From Amborella trichopoda (lineage: Eukaryota > Streptophyta > Magnoliopsida > Amborellales > Amborellaceae): a stretch of DNA of 64,000 bases. This document shows positions 45,354 to 56,741 of this stretch, piece by piece; within the stretch, counting starts at the first letter, position 1, and each line of letters starts with the position of its first letter. Under the pieces are notes generated by a model. It did no database searches. It had not been told where the DNA came from and saw only the letters and a list, made by a program, of their open reading frames with translations. The position numbers were made by a program, and so were the translations under genes. The DNA is taken from contig NW_006499799.1 in NCBI RefSeq assembly GCF_000471905.2, forward strand, positions 1,224,861 through 1,288,860. Reading direction: 5' to 3'.

Positions 45354-46608
45354 TCCTCGCTTCTTTCCTCTCTCTTCTCATTTCTCTCTCCTCCTTCCTT
45401 TCTTTTCTTTATTTCTTCTTTCCTCTTTCTCCTCTCTTCTTTCCTCTTTCTTCTCTTTTCTCTCTCCTCCTTTCTTTTCTTCCTCTCTTCTTTTCTCTTT
45501 CTTCTTTATTCTCTCTCCTCCTTCCTTTCTTTTTTTCCTCTCTTCTTTCTTCTCTCTTCTCTCCTTCCTCTCTCTTCTCCGTTCTTTTCTTTCTCGATTC
45601 CCTATAACCTCTCTGTCTCCCTCCTCTCACAAGGGCAGTGATGTGGGCCTACCCTTTTTGACAGACCTCATTGTCGTCCCTGTATTCTCTCTCTTTCTTT
45701 TTTGTCGTTTTAACAAATGTCAATCAAACCACCGACAATATTCTTTCTCTCTCTTCCCTCTTCATAGAAGGCAACAAGCCACCGATTGTATCCTTCCTCT
45801 GTCTTCTCTCTTACCAGATGGTAACATGCTAATGTCTATGTTCTTTCTCTCTCTTCCCTCTTCACAGACGGTAGTCAAGCCACTATTTGTGTTCTTTCTC
45901 TCTCTTCCCTTATGTTCTTTCTCTCTGTTTCCTCTTCACAGATGGTAGCAAGCCACCACCTGTGTTCTTTCTCTCCCTTCCCTCTTCACAGACAGCAGTC
46001 AGCCGTCCCCTGTTTTCTTTCTCTCTCTTCCTTCTTCACAGATAGCAGCAAGCCACCATCTGCATTTCTTTCTCTCTCTACCTTCTTCTCTTTCTTTCTC
46101 CTCCTTCTAAGTATTTTCTTTATCTAGCCCTTTTTCTCTCCCCTTCTTTACTGTAAAATATGCATTGATAGTCCCTTGTCAAGGAGAAGTCGTAAGGTTG
46201 TTAGATCGGCTTGAACTCCATCATAATATTTTTGCATACACATTCACGTGTGCGCTCGCCCTACAATAAGGTGGGGTCTTCAGACCCACTTGTCTTGTAT
46301 TCTAATGTGTGTGTGTGCTGTAGGAAAAGAAGAAATAGGCCAAAGGAGGCGATTTCGAACCGGTCATAAACCAAGGGCGATTCTAGCATGATTTAAGAGG
46401 GTGCCCACACGAGTTAGCTCGAGTGCGTCATGGACCTAGGTAAGGCAAGTCCCACCACACACCTTAATTACTTTCTCACCGGTTGGTATTCCTGCTCGTG
46501 TCTTATACGGTTCACGAGAGAGCAGTCTCAGGTCCCGGGTCCATATCCAACCTGAAGCCATGTCATCAAGTCACCCCAACCCGAGGGTGAGATTGAGGCA
46601 TCTAACCA
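43164..46608 (+). mobile_element. LTR E, 5' LTR of a Tat-like element (type 2)
   Basis: The start is TGTTAGA at about 43,164 and the end TAACCA at 46,608 (3.4 kb), followed by a PBS. The U3 matches LTR B in reverse, for example CACTTGTATCCC-GGTG near 43,187 and the stretch 43,235-43,275. The TATA box is TATATAAAG at 44,520-44,527; the poly(A) signal has decayed to CAATAGAAA. The leader (44,610-46,140) is CT-rich with hairpins. Long frames inside it (44,641-45,036, 45,184-45,948) are low-complexity and not genes. Confidence 0.85.
44980..46080. repeat. Hairpin array in the LTR E leader
   Basis: About ten units carry (C)ACAGATGGTAG-CAAG-CCACC(A/G)TCTGTG-like inverted repeats in CT tracts. Good examples lie near 44,983-45,012, 45,858-45,886 and 46,033-46,060. 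They are the reverse complements of the LTR B units. Confidence 0.8.
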
Positions 46609-46611
46609 GCT

Positions 46612-46629
46612 TGGTGACTCCATTGGGGA
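46612..46629 (+). other. Primer binding site of element E (tRNA-Arg type)
   Basis: TGGTGACTCCATTGGGGA begins three bases after the LTR end. It differs from the tRNA-Arg(ACG) complement TGGCGACTCCACTGGGGA at two positions, both C to T changes. Confidence 0.85.
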
Positions 46630-47960
46630 CGCACTACCACATAGTCGGATCGTCCTTGTTTGGCTTGCCTTTCTTCTATTTCCTGATCACTTTACAAACA
46701 CATGTCTTCGGGTTTGTGTAACCCTTCAATCCAAGTCGGGGATTTTTTATTCCCCACACTCGTGACTCTGCGTCTGGAACAGGTTCCCCGAATCTCACTC
46801 TCGACCTTCCTTTTGAGTGTTGACCCCGTGTCACGCTCTTAGGTCTTGACCTGGATTGGTGTGAGGAGGGACCTGAAAGTCCCTCCACCAAAGCACCTTG
46901 CATGGGTGACGCACTAGCCACACAGCATGCACCTTGCCACCGGCAAATCACTCGGCGTAGCTGAAAGGCCACTTGTTCCTTTCCTATATTTGGCAGTTTA
47001 CCTGTCAATGCATCTACTTGTTGTCAAAAGGACACCCCCTATGTTTTACCACAACAGGCCCCTATAACAAGAGGATCGACACACAGAGGAGAAGGTCCTA
47101 AGGCTGCTGGCTCACGCACACCCATCAGCACTCGTGTTTCAACCACTCGAGCCACACTTCAAGGAAACCCTCAGGCTGCCCTGAACCACTGTTCAGGCTC
47201 GGGTACTCTTGGATCTAGCCCTGTATTCTTGATGCTTACTGCACTACTCGAGGCAGTCCTCTTATTGTGCTTAGTCGAGTACATGAGAGAACACCTCCTC
47301 CTCGTCCCTCGCAGCACAAGTTTGCTCACTCTGTGAAAGGTTGTTTCCTCACAAATACATGCTTGCAATCCTCCGCATCCTACGACCCAACCCATTGCTC
47401 GAGCCCGAGTTGACCCTCAGGTCACCCGGAACCCTTCGGCAAGTGGCACACATGCGCCACCCCAACGGATGCTTCAGGCTCTCGACCAAAAGGTCACTAG
47501 CGGATGTCTCGTCTCCCATTCGTCCCTTCTCCTCCGGATGACCCGCTCAAGACTTGGTACTCGAAGGCTTTTCCTACGAGTATCATCTTGAAGAGCCCTC
47601 TTCACATCGGCCCTATTCACAGTGCCCACAAAAGAGATAGGGGCAAGGCTCTTTTGGGGGATGAAGTCTTCCATCCCCTGTCTCTCCTCAAGCCAAGACC
47701 AAAGTCCGAGCTGACTCTTGTCCCTGGCTTGCATTCTTTGCCGCACCTCACGGAGATAGCTCGATCATGTTTGAAGAAAGAAGACCTTTCACAATCACGA
47801 TCCTAGTCTCAGTTTTGGAGGGAAGTACACCAGAGCTTGAGAGCCAAACATGACCGAGGCCAACAAATAGTCTCAAGAGAAGAAGCTAAGGCCCAAGGGG
47901 CAATCAAGCCTGCTGACCCCTTGGTCGAGAATCCCTTTTATCCACTATAAGCAGCAGCAA
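46630..47960 (+). pseudogene. gag: gag leader and N-terminal gag region, copy 3
   Basis: This region follows the PBS of E and matches the other leaders. The clearest piece is 47,504-47,806 (TWYSKAFPTSIILKSPLHIG), equivalent to WYSRTFPKSTILNQPHHLG in the F copy. Frames change repeatedly. It shows that the long region before gag was once coding in the family. Confidence 0.7.
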
Positions 47961-49480
47961 AGCTTGTGATAGAGGAATCCTACATGGTTGTTAACGTCAT
48001 GTGAGACGACTTGATCGTGCAGCACTTGCGATCCCAAGACCGTCGCGAACCCTTCCTGACCAGATCAACATACAAGGCTCGAGTTTTTTCAGGGTGTGCT
48101 GAACCTCTACTGACTGACTTGCCGCACCCATTAGGGCATGTACGTCGGACCTCGATCAATCCTCCTGAGCAAAAAGTCAGCGTTATGGTGGTTGAGGAGC
48201 CCAATTATGATCAAGAGGATCGCATGAATTGATTCAAAGACATGATTCATAAAATGATGTAGAAGATCAACCTGATGGAAAGTACTCGACCTCCTGGGAA
48301 CTAATCTCACAAAGAAGTCAATTCTCCTCATCGACCTAATCTGGTCCTAAGGAAGTCACCCCCTGCGCATGACCATTTCTATTCTCCACAGGTCTTACAA
48401 GCCGACATCGATGCCATGGTCACTCACGATTTGCGAGGAAGGTAGATTCTGGGTGTACAAGCTACAGTTCTTTATCAGAAGCCCTATCCGTCTTATATTG
48501 ACCAGCTCATGTTTCTCCCTAATGACCATAATGGCAAACTCCCGCTCCTCAACAGCACGAGTTCACTGCATCAGCACATTGCCCACTTCTATTCTGTATG
48601 TCAAGAATTAGCAGCTTGACTCCCTCCGAACTCAGTGCAGCCTTGGGAAGAAATGGAACAATTGTTTTACAAGCATTTTTATGAGTTACTCCCATGCCTA
48701 AAATTGATGTCGTCCAAACATGTGTGCGCAACATCCAGCAGGAGATCTCTTTGCATGTTGAGGCGTCAAACCCGACCTCAATATCAGATTTGATCTCTAA
48801 AGTGGTCAAGATAGAGAGTCTCTTTAAGCACCATGGTAAGCTTCAAACCCCAGCGTCAAGTGGGGAAAGCAATCGAAGCTCCAGAAATGGTCGTTCCAAC
48901 TCTCGGGGATATCAACAGAAAGGATTGATCAGTGATGTTGTCACCGTATCAGACCCCAAGAAGGCTTCACCTCAAACCTTGGATTTCTCTAAGGGGGTGA
49001 ACCCTCCAAATGCTCAGGGGACACCTCAGGCAGAACAAAAGCCCCAGTCTTACAATACGGTGCCTCCACCTCAGAACCTCAATAGGAAAGACTACTGAGG
49101 GGTGAAAAAAAAGAGGGTTTATAGCTTTGATAGGGAGTGGGTCCCCACCTTATTTCGAATGTTGATTGAGCAACAGATGATCACCTTGCTTGAGAGGAAA
49201 CAGCCAAAAGATGTTGACTTTGTCACCCACAAATGGTATTGTGCATATCATAAAATGTTGGGGCATCCTGTTAAGGATTGTGTCACCCTCAAAGATTACA
49301 TCAAAGCTTTAATCTAGAAGGGACAGATACAGCTCAATAGCCTCAAAATGGCATTCAGGGCAGTTGAGGCGTATCACATGGTGATAGTTCAAGAAGAAGT
49401 CGAGCAAGCATATCGGCTCGATGAACTGCCACCAGACCTCCTTCAAGCGTTATTTTGCATGAGGCTCAAATTTTGAGTCA
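47961..49480 (+). pseudogene. gag: gag fragment 3 with zinc knuckle
   Basis: Pieces include the acidic part near 48,130-48,240, SYIDQLMFLP at 48,490-48,530, WEEMEQLFYKHFYEL, then VVQTCVRNIQQEISLHVEAS (from 48,704). Compared with copies 2 and 4, two internal deletions remove the segment before PPNSVQPW and the region between HFYEL and PKIDVVQT. A knuckle CAYHKMLGHPVKDC (C-X2-H-X4-H-X4-C) near 49,250 is intact, in the frame 49,102-49,317, which ends in a TAG where Gln is expected. Confidence 0.85.
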
Positions 49481-51050
49481 TCACACTAAAGCCGTCAAGA
49501 CAGCTTAGACACCTTGCTCGAGGGACTGAGAACCTCTGGTCCCTGTTTCACCAAATCTGATGTCATGACTTAGGAGGATGCTTTGGCTTTCAAGTTGTAA
49601 TGTCAGAGAAAGTATGAGGAGGACACTCTGTCCTCTCTATCTTAGAGGATCAAGCTCAACCCATTGAACTATCAACACATGAGGTCGCCCAGACACAGAC
49701 CCCTAGTGATGATGTGCTGCCTAAACCTTCTGACTCTGATGAACCCTTGACCTCCCAACCATGGCAAGTCTATCGAGGACGAAGCAGGATGAAATCCATG
49801 AAAAGGGAGGCGGTTCGCCAAGTAAGGCCAGCTCCAGGGCCACGTAAACCTGATTACCCTACACCTGTTCTAAAAAATAATAGAAGGAGACAAGCACAAA
49901 GAGCCACTCACCGAAAGAGGAAATTCCCTCAACCACAAACTGAGGTTGAGTTCCTGAAGCCTCTCCCTCCATTACCAACCTTGCAGAACTCTTTCACTGA
50001 GATAGTCACTCTCGCTAACCAAGACCTGCAGTTTAGTCATGAGGACATTCTTGGGCCTTCTTCAGCTCTGGCTCCCATTACGTCCGATAAGGGTGACAAT
50101 AGTAAAAGCACCCCCCAATGGTCCAAGAAGGGGAAATACCTAAAAGATTCCTTGCACACGTTCATATCTAGTGATGGCGATAAAAGCTACCTAGATCGAT
50201 CCAATCTGAGTGAAGACCTTAAAAGCTCTCCCCCTTCTTCTGTCCATAACTCGTTTAGCCCTTCTTCTTCTTTTTCTAACACATCTTCTATAGGTTCATC
50301 ATGCAAATGCTCAGACTTTGAGGCTCTTGACAAAGAGCAAAAAAGTTGCAACACTAGCAGACGACATCGGAGGAAGCTGAAAAAGATGGCGGCCCAAGCA
50401 GTCGGCTTCCTATCAGTTGCTGACACCTTGGCATCCAGAGCCAGCACAAAGCCTCCTCCCACTACTGAAGAGCTTCCCAAGAGGCACAAGAATTGCAAGG
50501 GTAAGAAACGTCAATGGCCCCCTGGGGCCGACTTTAAGCATCGGCTGAGGGAATCAAGAGGGCACAGTTTCCATACTCACGAAGCATGCCAGATGATGCA
50601 GATCTTAGAAGGAGCGACCAACACTGATCGAATCAGTCTAAGGTTAGGCAGAAAGATACAACCACATGTGCAGAAACTATGCCGTTTGAAGGACCTAGGT
50701 CCGCCACTTCTCCCTTACCCTAGCACATCGACCAATCCACCGCTCCTTAAATTCCCAGGAACACCATTGGTCCAATATGCCTAACCACCTCTAAATCCTA
50801 AGCCTCCATCAATCTCCATTTTACCAACACCTAACCCTATTACCCAATCCAACCAGCCCACACCAGACTTTGCTAGACCTGGCCAGTCGACATCAAGTTC
50901 GGTGGCACAACCTTTACCTACTCAACCCTCACAAACTCCCCAATCCATATCAGTTATACAACAAAGATAGCCGATACCCCTGTTTATGATGAAAATTTGA
51001 CAGATCTTCCAAAAAAGATCTCTCAGATTTTGACACCTTAAACTAATATA
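49481..51050 (+). pseudogene. gag-pro spacer, with the longest clean open frame of the Tat family
   Basis: The 356-codon frame at 49,714-50,784 is uninterrupted. It is basic and Pro/Ser-rich, with RKRKFPQPQTE, a Ser run (HNSFSPSSSFSNTSS), SRRHRRKLKKMAAQAVGFLS and HTHEACQMMQIL. It matches the minus-strand spacer of Y on both sides of LTR H, so it is part of the gag-pol polyprotein and not a host gene. After TAA at 50,782 the match continues (PPLNPKPPS) and can be followed to PVYDENLTDLPKKISQIL near 51,040. I recognise no catalytic domain. Protease should follow but is not seen. Confidence 0.75.
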
Positions 51051-51281
51051 AAAAATGTGGTAGAGAAAGTGGAACAAATCGAACTCAAATCTGAGGCAAG
51101 ATCTGCCCGGAAATGAGCAGATCCTCTCTCAGATCTTTGGTAGAGCCAGCATGATCTAAGATATTAAAAACATGAGTTCAAGGAAAACTAATCAAAATAA
51201 GATCAAAATAAAATCAAAACAGTAAAAGAAGGAAGAAAAAGGAAGCAGCGTATCAGAACCAGCATTCTCTTTGCCTCTCTG

Positions 51282-51365
51282 AGGGTTTCAATCTTCCTCT
51301 TTAGGGTTTCAATCTTCCTCTTTAGGGTTTCAATCTTCCTCCCTAGGGTTTCAATCTTCCACACC
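51282..51365 (-). repeat. 21-bp tandem repeat carrying telo-box motifs
   Basis: AGGGTTTCAATCTTCCTCTTT starts at 51,282, 51,303, 51,324 and 51,345, an exact 21-bp step. On the minus strand each unit has AAACCCTAA or AAACCCTAG. The 21-bp length makes a minus-strand heptad frame (KIETLKR), which I do not count as a gene. Confidence 0.88.
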
Positions 51366-52644
51366 TCAAATGGCAAGGAAAAATAGATTTTATAAGGGCT
51401 AATAATTTCTTGGAAATGATATCTTACAATAGCCAACAGATCCTCTAGCAAAAAATTCTGTTTTGGGGGATTCGGATCTAGGCAACACTAGTGTCGCACA
51501 AGACAAATGTAAAAAAATGCACAAAAAGGTAAGAAAACCACTCCCGGAAAGAAAATTCCAATTTGAGGAAAAAGGGGATGCGCAACACCAGTGGTGTCAC
51601 TCGGGCAACACTGGTAGTGTCACCTAGTGGTGTCCCCCAAACCTAATTTTTTATAAAATTTATTTATTTTTTCACTTTAAATGTGTTCCTCAGCCTCTTG
51701 TGAAGCTCTCAGAGAAAATTTGGGTCCAAATGGATTTTTCTACTATTTTTACTTATTTTTTTGGCAAAATAGGGTGTTTGCAGGATCTGGGTCATAACAT
51801 GGTATTTGCAGGGTTCTGGGTAAGCAGATTGATTATAGGTCACAAGGTAGGTTGTGTAAACTATGGTTTCGGGTTTACTACTTCAGTATGATCTTAAGGG
51901 TTTAGGAAACCACAGAATTTGTCAGATTTAAAATGGGGTATCTACAGTTGCCTCTTTTTGGTACTCCTTGACTTCGAGGGACAGCTGAGTGGCAAAGAAG
52001 TAAACACTTTGGCGTTCCCTATCCTTCGAGACGCAGGTGAACATCAAAGATAATTCCATCTTGATATTACATGTTAAGAGGGCACACCAACTAATCCCTC
52101 CAATTCATTGCGCTCTTGAACTCACCCACCTAGGGCATTTCCATCTTACGGTTTTCGGCGTGAGAAGTAGGTGAGTTACACAAGTTTGAAACCCGAGTTG
52201 GATTTTTTGGCCATGTCACTTAACTTTTGGTTCATAGTTTGAAATTTTTTTAACCCTGGCATCTTCTCTTATTTTCTTAGTTGCCAAGGCTTTCTTTAGG
52301 AAAAGGCTTTCTAAAGAAAAAAACTTGTCTAGTCAATTTCAAAGAGAGAGAAGAGGTAGCAACACGGTAATCGCGGTAATGCGGTAACCAACATATACGA
52401 GTGTCCAAGCTCCTTCATTTTTAAAACTATTTTAGAAATTTTGAAAACAAGGGGGAAATTTTGAAATAGAACCCAAAACTTGGACAGGTCACGATTTTAA
52501 CAAAGAAATTAAATTTTTTGAAAACACAAGGCATATAGTGAAAATTTTGATAAGAGGAAATATTTCCAAACACAAGGTTGGTTAGCAGTTTTAACTCCTG
52601 CAACCATAGAGCCCTTTAAGCAGTTTAGCGTCATGCAGCGATGG

Positions 52645-53110
52645 ACCTTACACCCGACCCTTTTACATCATATGGGGCTAGACGGAATACACCTGGCCCT
52701 TTTACATTATATGGGGTTAGATAGAATACACCCGACCATTTTACCTCATATGAGGCTAAATGGAATATACCCGATCCTTTTACATCATACGGGGCTAGAT
52801 GCAACTGACCTTTTACATTATACGGGGCTAGAAGTTACCTACTTTGGCTCTTTTATGTCGCACGAGTTTGACGTTGAACTGGATACACCTGACCTTTTAC
52901 GTCATATGGGGCTAGATGGAATATACCCGACCATTAACATCATATCGAGATAAATGTTACCTGCCTCGGCTCTTTTACGTCGTACGAGTTTAACGTTGAA
53001 CTAGATACACTCGACCTTTAACATCACACGGGGATAGTCGGTACCTCTCTCGGCTCTTTTACGTTCAACGAGTTTGACGTTTTTTCTGTCTCGGCTCTTT
53101 TACGTTGCAC
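52645..53110. repeat. Minisatellite, 39-bp unit
   Basis: Boxes of the form TTTTACATCATATGGGGCTA start at 52,661, 52,700, 52,739 and 52,778, a 39-bp step, and continue with a variant TTTTACGTCGCACGAGTTTG to about 53,110. The plus-strand frame 52,633-52,953 is a by-product of the period. Confidence 0.85.
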
Positions 53111-53301
53111 GAGTTTGACATTTTTTTTAAATAGACTTTGGTTGGTAGTTTAGGCTCATGCCACCGAGGAAAAGTTTCTTTTTATTTTACTTTTGAAATT
53201 GGTCGACAGTTTTAGGCTCATGCACTAAGGAGCGTTTTTCTTTTTATTTTTGATTTTCTTATATAGTCGTCGGGTGGAACAAGGCACACAGGGGGAATGG
53301 G

Positions 53302-53321
53302 NNNNNNNNNNNNNNNNNNNN
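53302..53321. other. Assembly gap, 20 N
   Basis: A run of twenty N is seen directly. The bases on either side do not visibly overlap. Confidence 0.98.
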
Positions 53322-53378
53322 GTTAAGGTAACGTAAAGTTAAATTAGTAAGTAGACTACTAACGTACGTGTACCGTAC

Positions 53379-53381
<3 letters not shown>

Positions 53382-53415
<34 letters not shown>
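53382..53415. repeat. (TA)n microsatellite
   Basis: About seventeen TA units lie close to the right of the 20-base gap. Confidence 0.95.
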
Positions 53416-53418
<3 letters not shown>

Positions 53419-53507
53419 GGAAAATGCTACCCCTGTTGGGAAATATTTTTCAACTTGGTCCTATTATGGGGAGTTTGAAAGACCTTTTATTTTATTTTAT
53501 TGCCCCG

Positions 53508-56500
53508 TGTTTGAACACATTTTTCAGCACCTTGGTCCCTAATGCAGAATAGGGAGGCAGCAGGTCAATAAAGCCTTAACATACAGTGGAAATTTTGAAA
53601 GTCTTAGAATGGCCCCAGAACTGGTCAAGATACTCATAAGCACTGTAAGAGGCCACCTTCCAAGTTTCATCACAATCCGACATATTTAAGACAGTAAACA
53701 CAGAAATAATTTCAGTAAAATTGGCCTCTAGCACCTAAAATCAATGCATCAAATAGTTATGGGACCACCGTCAATGGATCCAGCACGGTTGAAAAGTCTT
53801 ATGGGTTTAATCGGGCACTTCAAGAAAAATTTATGGGTAAAATACCAAAAAGAGGTAGGTTGCACACGCTTCCCATGTGCCCACTCTTCACCAAAACACA
53901 AATAAAGCTGGCTGCTTTCACAGTCATAGGCAGTGACTTTCAAGGTCCATATCTCACTCGTTCTAAGTCAGATTGCGCTCAAATTTTGTGAACTTGTTCG
54001 TCTCATCAAGATGAGAATTTTGATATGTAGTACGCCCCCCGATGATGCTCGAGCAGGAAGAAAAACTAAAGAGAAATTGCTTATCCGTGAAGAAAATTAC
54101 AAAAAAATAAGCAATAGCACGCCTCATTCAAGTGGCTAATACGCTCGTCTACTCGATCGACGCAAAAAAAATTGCATTATGTGCGTAAGGTCCGAGGCTA
54201 TCTTTGGTCCAAACCTCGTGTACGATGAATTGTTGGATTTCACACATGGAGGCGTCGAAGCTGCTGTAAATTCCGGCCGCCGGATTTCAAGATTTCGGCC
54301 AAAAATTCAAAACGATGAAATCTTCATCCGGACACGAAATTGAGATGCGTTTGTTGCAACGTGATCATGATGGTATGCTCAGTGTGATTCAGTGAAGAAA
54401 ATGGAGAAAAACATTCAGGAACGAGTGCATTATCCATCTGAAGTATTCAAGATTCATCCAAAATTCATGTCTCATGAACATGGATTAAAAACATGATTCA
54501 TGGCTCGAAGTTGGTATCAAATCGATCGCCATGCTGAGCCCTACAAGAACAATTATCTTTCGATCAAACGACCATCAGAGCAACCTCGGATCATCATTGA
54601 AAGATCACACAAGTTCTCGGGCAGTAATAGGAACTGTTCTGAAATTCCACTCATTGTTAAGAAGGGGAAAAACAATATTTTTACACCCATTTTTAGATTT
54701 TCTTTTAATCTAATTCAATTAAATTGTAATTCTATTCAATTTTAGGTAGTTTTTGGGTGTCCACCCATGTTTGGGCCCAATTTTATATAAACATGCAAAG
54801 CCAAATTGTAAAAAAAAAACCTTCTGTTCATTCTTCAATATTCAATAAAGACTTCAATTCTTACTTGGGTTCATGGGTGTATCTTGGAGAGAGAGAGAGA
54901 GAGAGGAGAGAGAAGAAAAGGGTCAGTACCCCTCGATAAGGTAACTTTCTCTCTTTTCCTCTTTTCTCTCTCCTCTTCTTTTCTCTCCCCTCCTCTTTTC
55001 CCTCTCCTCTTATTTTCTCTCTCCTACACTTTTCTCTCTCCTCTTCTTTTCTCTCTCTCCTATTTTCTCACCTCTATCGCTCTTTCTTTCTCCTCTCATC
55101 TCATCTCGGTCTCTTTTTCTCCCTCCTCCCATCTCATCTCTCTCTCATCTCTCTCTCTCCTCCCGTCTCATCTCTCTCTGTTTCACCCTCCCCCTTTCTC
55201 ATCTCTATCTCTCTTTCACTCCAATTTTATCATCTCTATCTCTCTTTCTTCCTCCTCTAGTCTATCATGTTTCTCTCTCGCTGCTCCTCTTTCTTTCTCC
55301 ATTCGTGCATGACGGACCTATCGTCTGGCGTGATACCTTCCTGCTCATGAGACATGAAAAGTGAGTCAGGCCTTAGCCCGAGTGGCGGGTTAGGCCTCTG
55401 TCAAATTCACTCCCGTCTCTCTTCTGTCATAGCAAGCGCAAGCCTAGGGCCGCCTATGTTTTTGCTCGCTTTCTTCTCTTCTATCACAATCGACAAACCT
55501 ATTTCTTCCTGTGTTTTCTCTCTCTTTCATTTCAATCATAGACGGCGTAAACCTATTGCCACTTGTGTTTTCTTTCTCTTTCTTCTTTTTGGTCACAAAC
55601 AGCACTAGCCTCTTATCGCCTACATTTTCTCTCTCTTCCTGTTCTTCTGACACAGTCGGTGGAAACACAGTGCTGCCTGTGTCTTCTCTCTCTTCTCTCT
55701 TCTTGTACAGCCAGCGGTAACACAACGCGGCCTGTGTCTTCTCTCTTATTGTACAGCCAGCAAAAACATAATGCTGCCTTTGTCTTCTCTCTCTTCTCCC
55801 TTCTGTCACAAACGGTGGAAAGACATTGCCGCTTGTGTTTACCCCTTCCCCTTCTGTCACAAATGGCAGAAACCCATTACGTTTGAGTCTTCTCTCTTCT
55901 CATCCCATCGCCATCTGCGCCTTTCTTCTTCTTCCTTCTCTTTCTTACTTCTTCTCCTTGCTTTTCCCCTCTCTTCTTCCTCGTCCTCATTCTTCCCCCT
56001 CTATCCTCTTTTATGGCCTTCTTTCTCTTTCTGTTTTCTTTTCTTTCTTTTACTCTTTCTTTCGAGCAAGAGGGGTTGAGACTAGCATTTCATGGTAATT
56101 TTGTCATCTAGCAGTAGCATTGTTTGTGCCAGTCAGTTTTACTATGCTTGCTTTACTGTCATGACTGACTTGCTATCATGTCAAGCAAGTTGATATTCAT
56201 AATGTCGTCTAGTAGTAATTTGGTTAAGCCGATTTGAGTTACCGAGCTCGTTTACTATCATGCCGAGTCAATTACCTGCTAGTTTAGTCACTCTCACTGC
56301 CTGGTCAAATTCTTCTCATCCTAATCTTAATTCTCTCATTCTTCTTTTCTTCTTTTTGAATGTGTGCACGCCTGTGTGCGTTCTCCCAAAGGCAAGGTGG
56401 GGTCCGTTGACCCACTTGTCCTATAACATTTTCCATGTGTGTGTGACTACAGAGACATGATAATACAAACCAAGGGAGGTGATTCCGAACTAGTTCTACG

Positions 56501-56720
56501 ACTGGGGGGCTTTCTTCATGATCTAAGATGGCGCTCACACAAGTCAAGCAGAGTAAGTCTTGAACCCACCTTAAATTCCTCTCTTATCGGTTGGTCCACC
56601 CGCCCTTGTTCTTGAGCACGGTTCCCGAGAGAGCAATCTCAAGTCCCGAGTTCCCTGAATCCTGAGACACGTGCCACCCGATCATACAGATTTGGAGGGC
56701 GAGATCGAGGCACCTAATCA
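53508..56720 (+). mobile_element. LTR F, 5' LTR of a Tat-like element (type 1)
   Basis: The LTR starts TGTTTGAACAC at 53,508 and ends TAATCA at 56,720 (3,213 bp), with a PBS after it. The TATA box TATATAAAC (54,784-54,792) and AATAAA (54,844-54,849) are intact. The CT-rich hairpin leader is 54,885-56,070. It closely resembles LTR D in length and order. CT-rich frames such as 54,884-55,312 are artefacts. Confidence 0.87.
54784..54849 (+). promoter_or_regulatory. LTR F TATA box and poly(A) signal
   Basis: TTTTATATAAACATGCAAAG and TTCAATAAAG lie about 55 bases apart, as in LTR D. This is the best-kept type 1 promoter in the window. Confidence 0.72.
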
Positions 56721-56723
56721 TCT

Positions 56724-56741
56724 TCACGACTCCACTGGGGA
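56724..56741 (+). other. Primer binding site of element F (tRNA-Arg)
   Basis: TCACGACTCCACTGGGGA matches TGGCGACTCCACTGGGGA, the complement of the plant tRNA-Arg(ACG) 3' end, in all but the second and third bases. It is the best 3' match of the four PBS copies. Confidence 0.87.

Larger units (their letters stand above)
51051..53507. other. Unassigned AT-rich repeat block, probably another LTR and 3' region
   Basis: There is no coding sequence I can support. The block holds a 21-bp array, a possible minus-strand TATA box (TTATAAAA near 51,390), CACTAGTGTCGC-like short repeats (51,485-51,640), a GGGGTATCTACAGTTGCCTC motif near 51,935, a 39-bp array, a 20-base gap and an AT microsatellite. GCAGTTTAGCGTCATGCAGC at 52,620 is the monomer type of the Tat 3' regions, so at least part is related to them. 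It flanks LTR F on the left. Confidence 0.45.
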
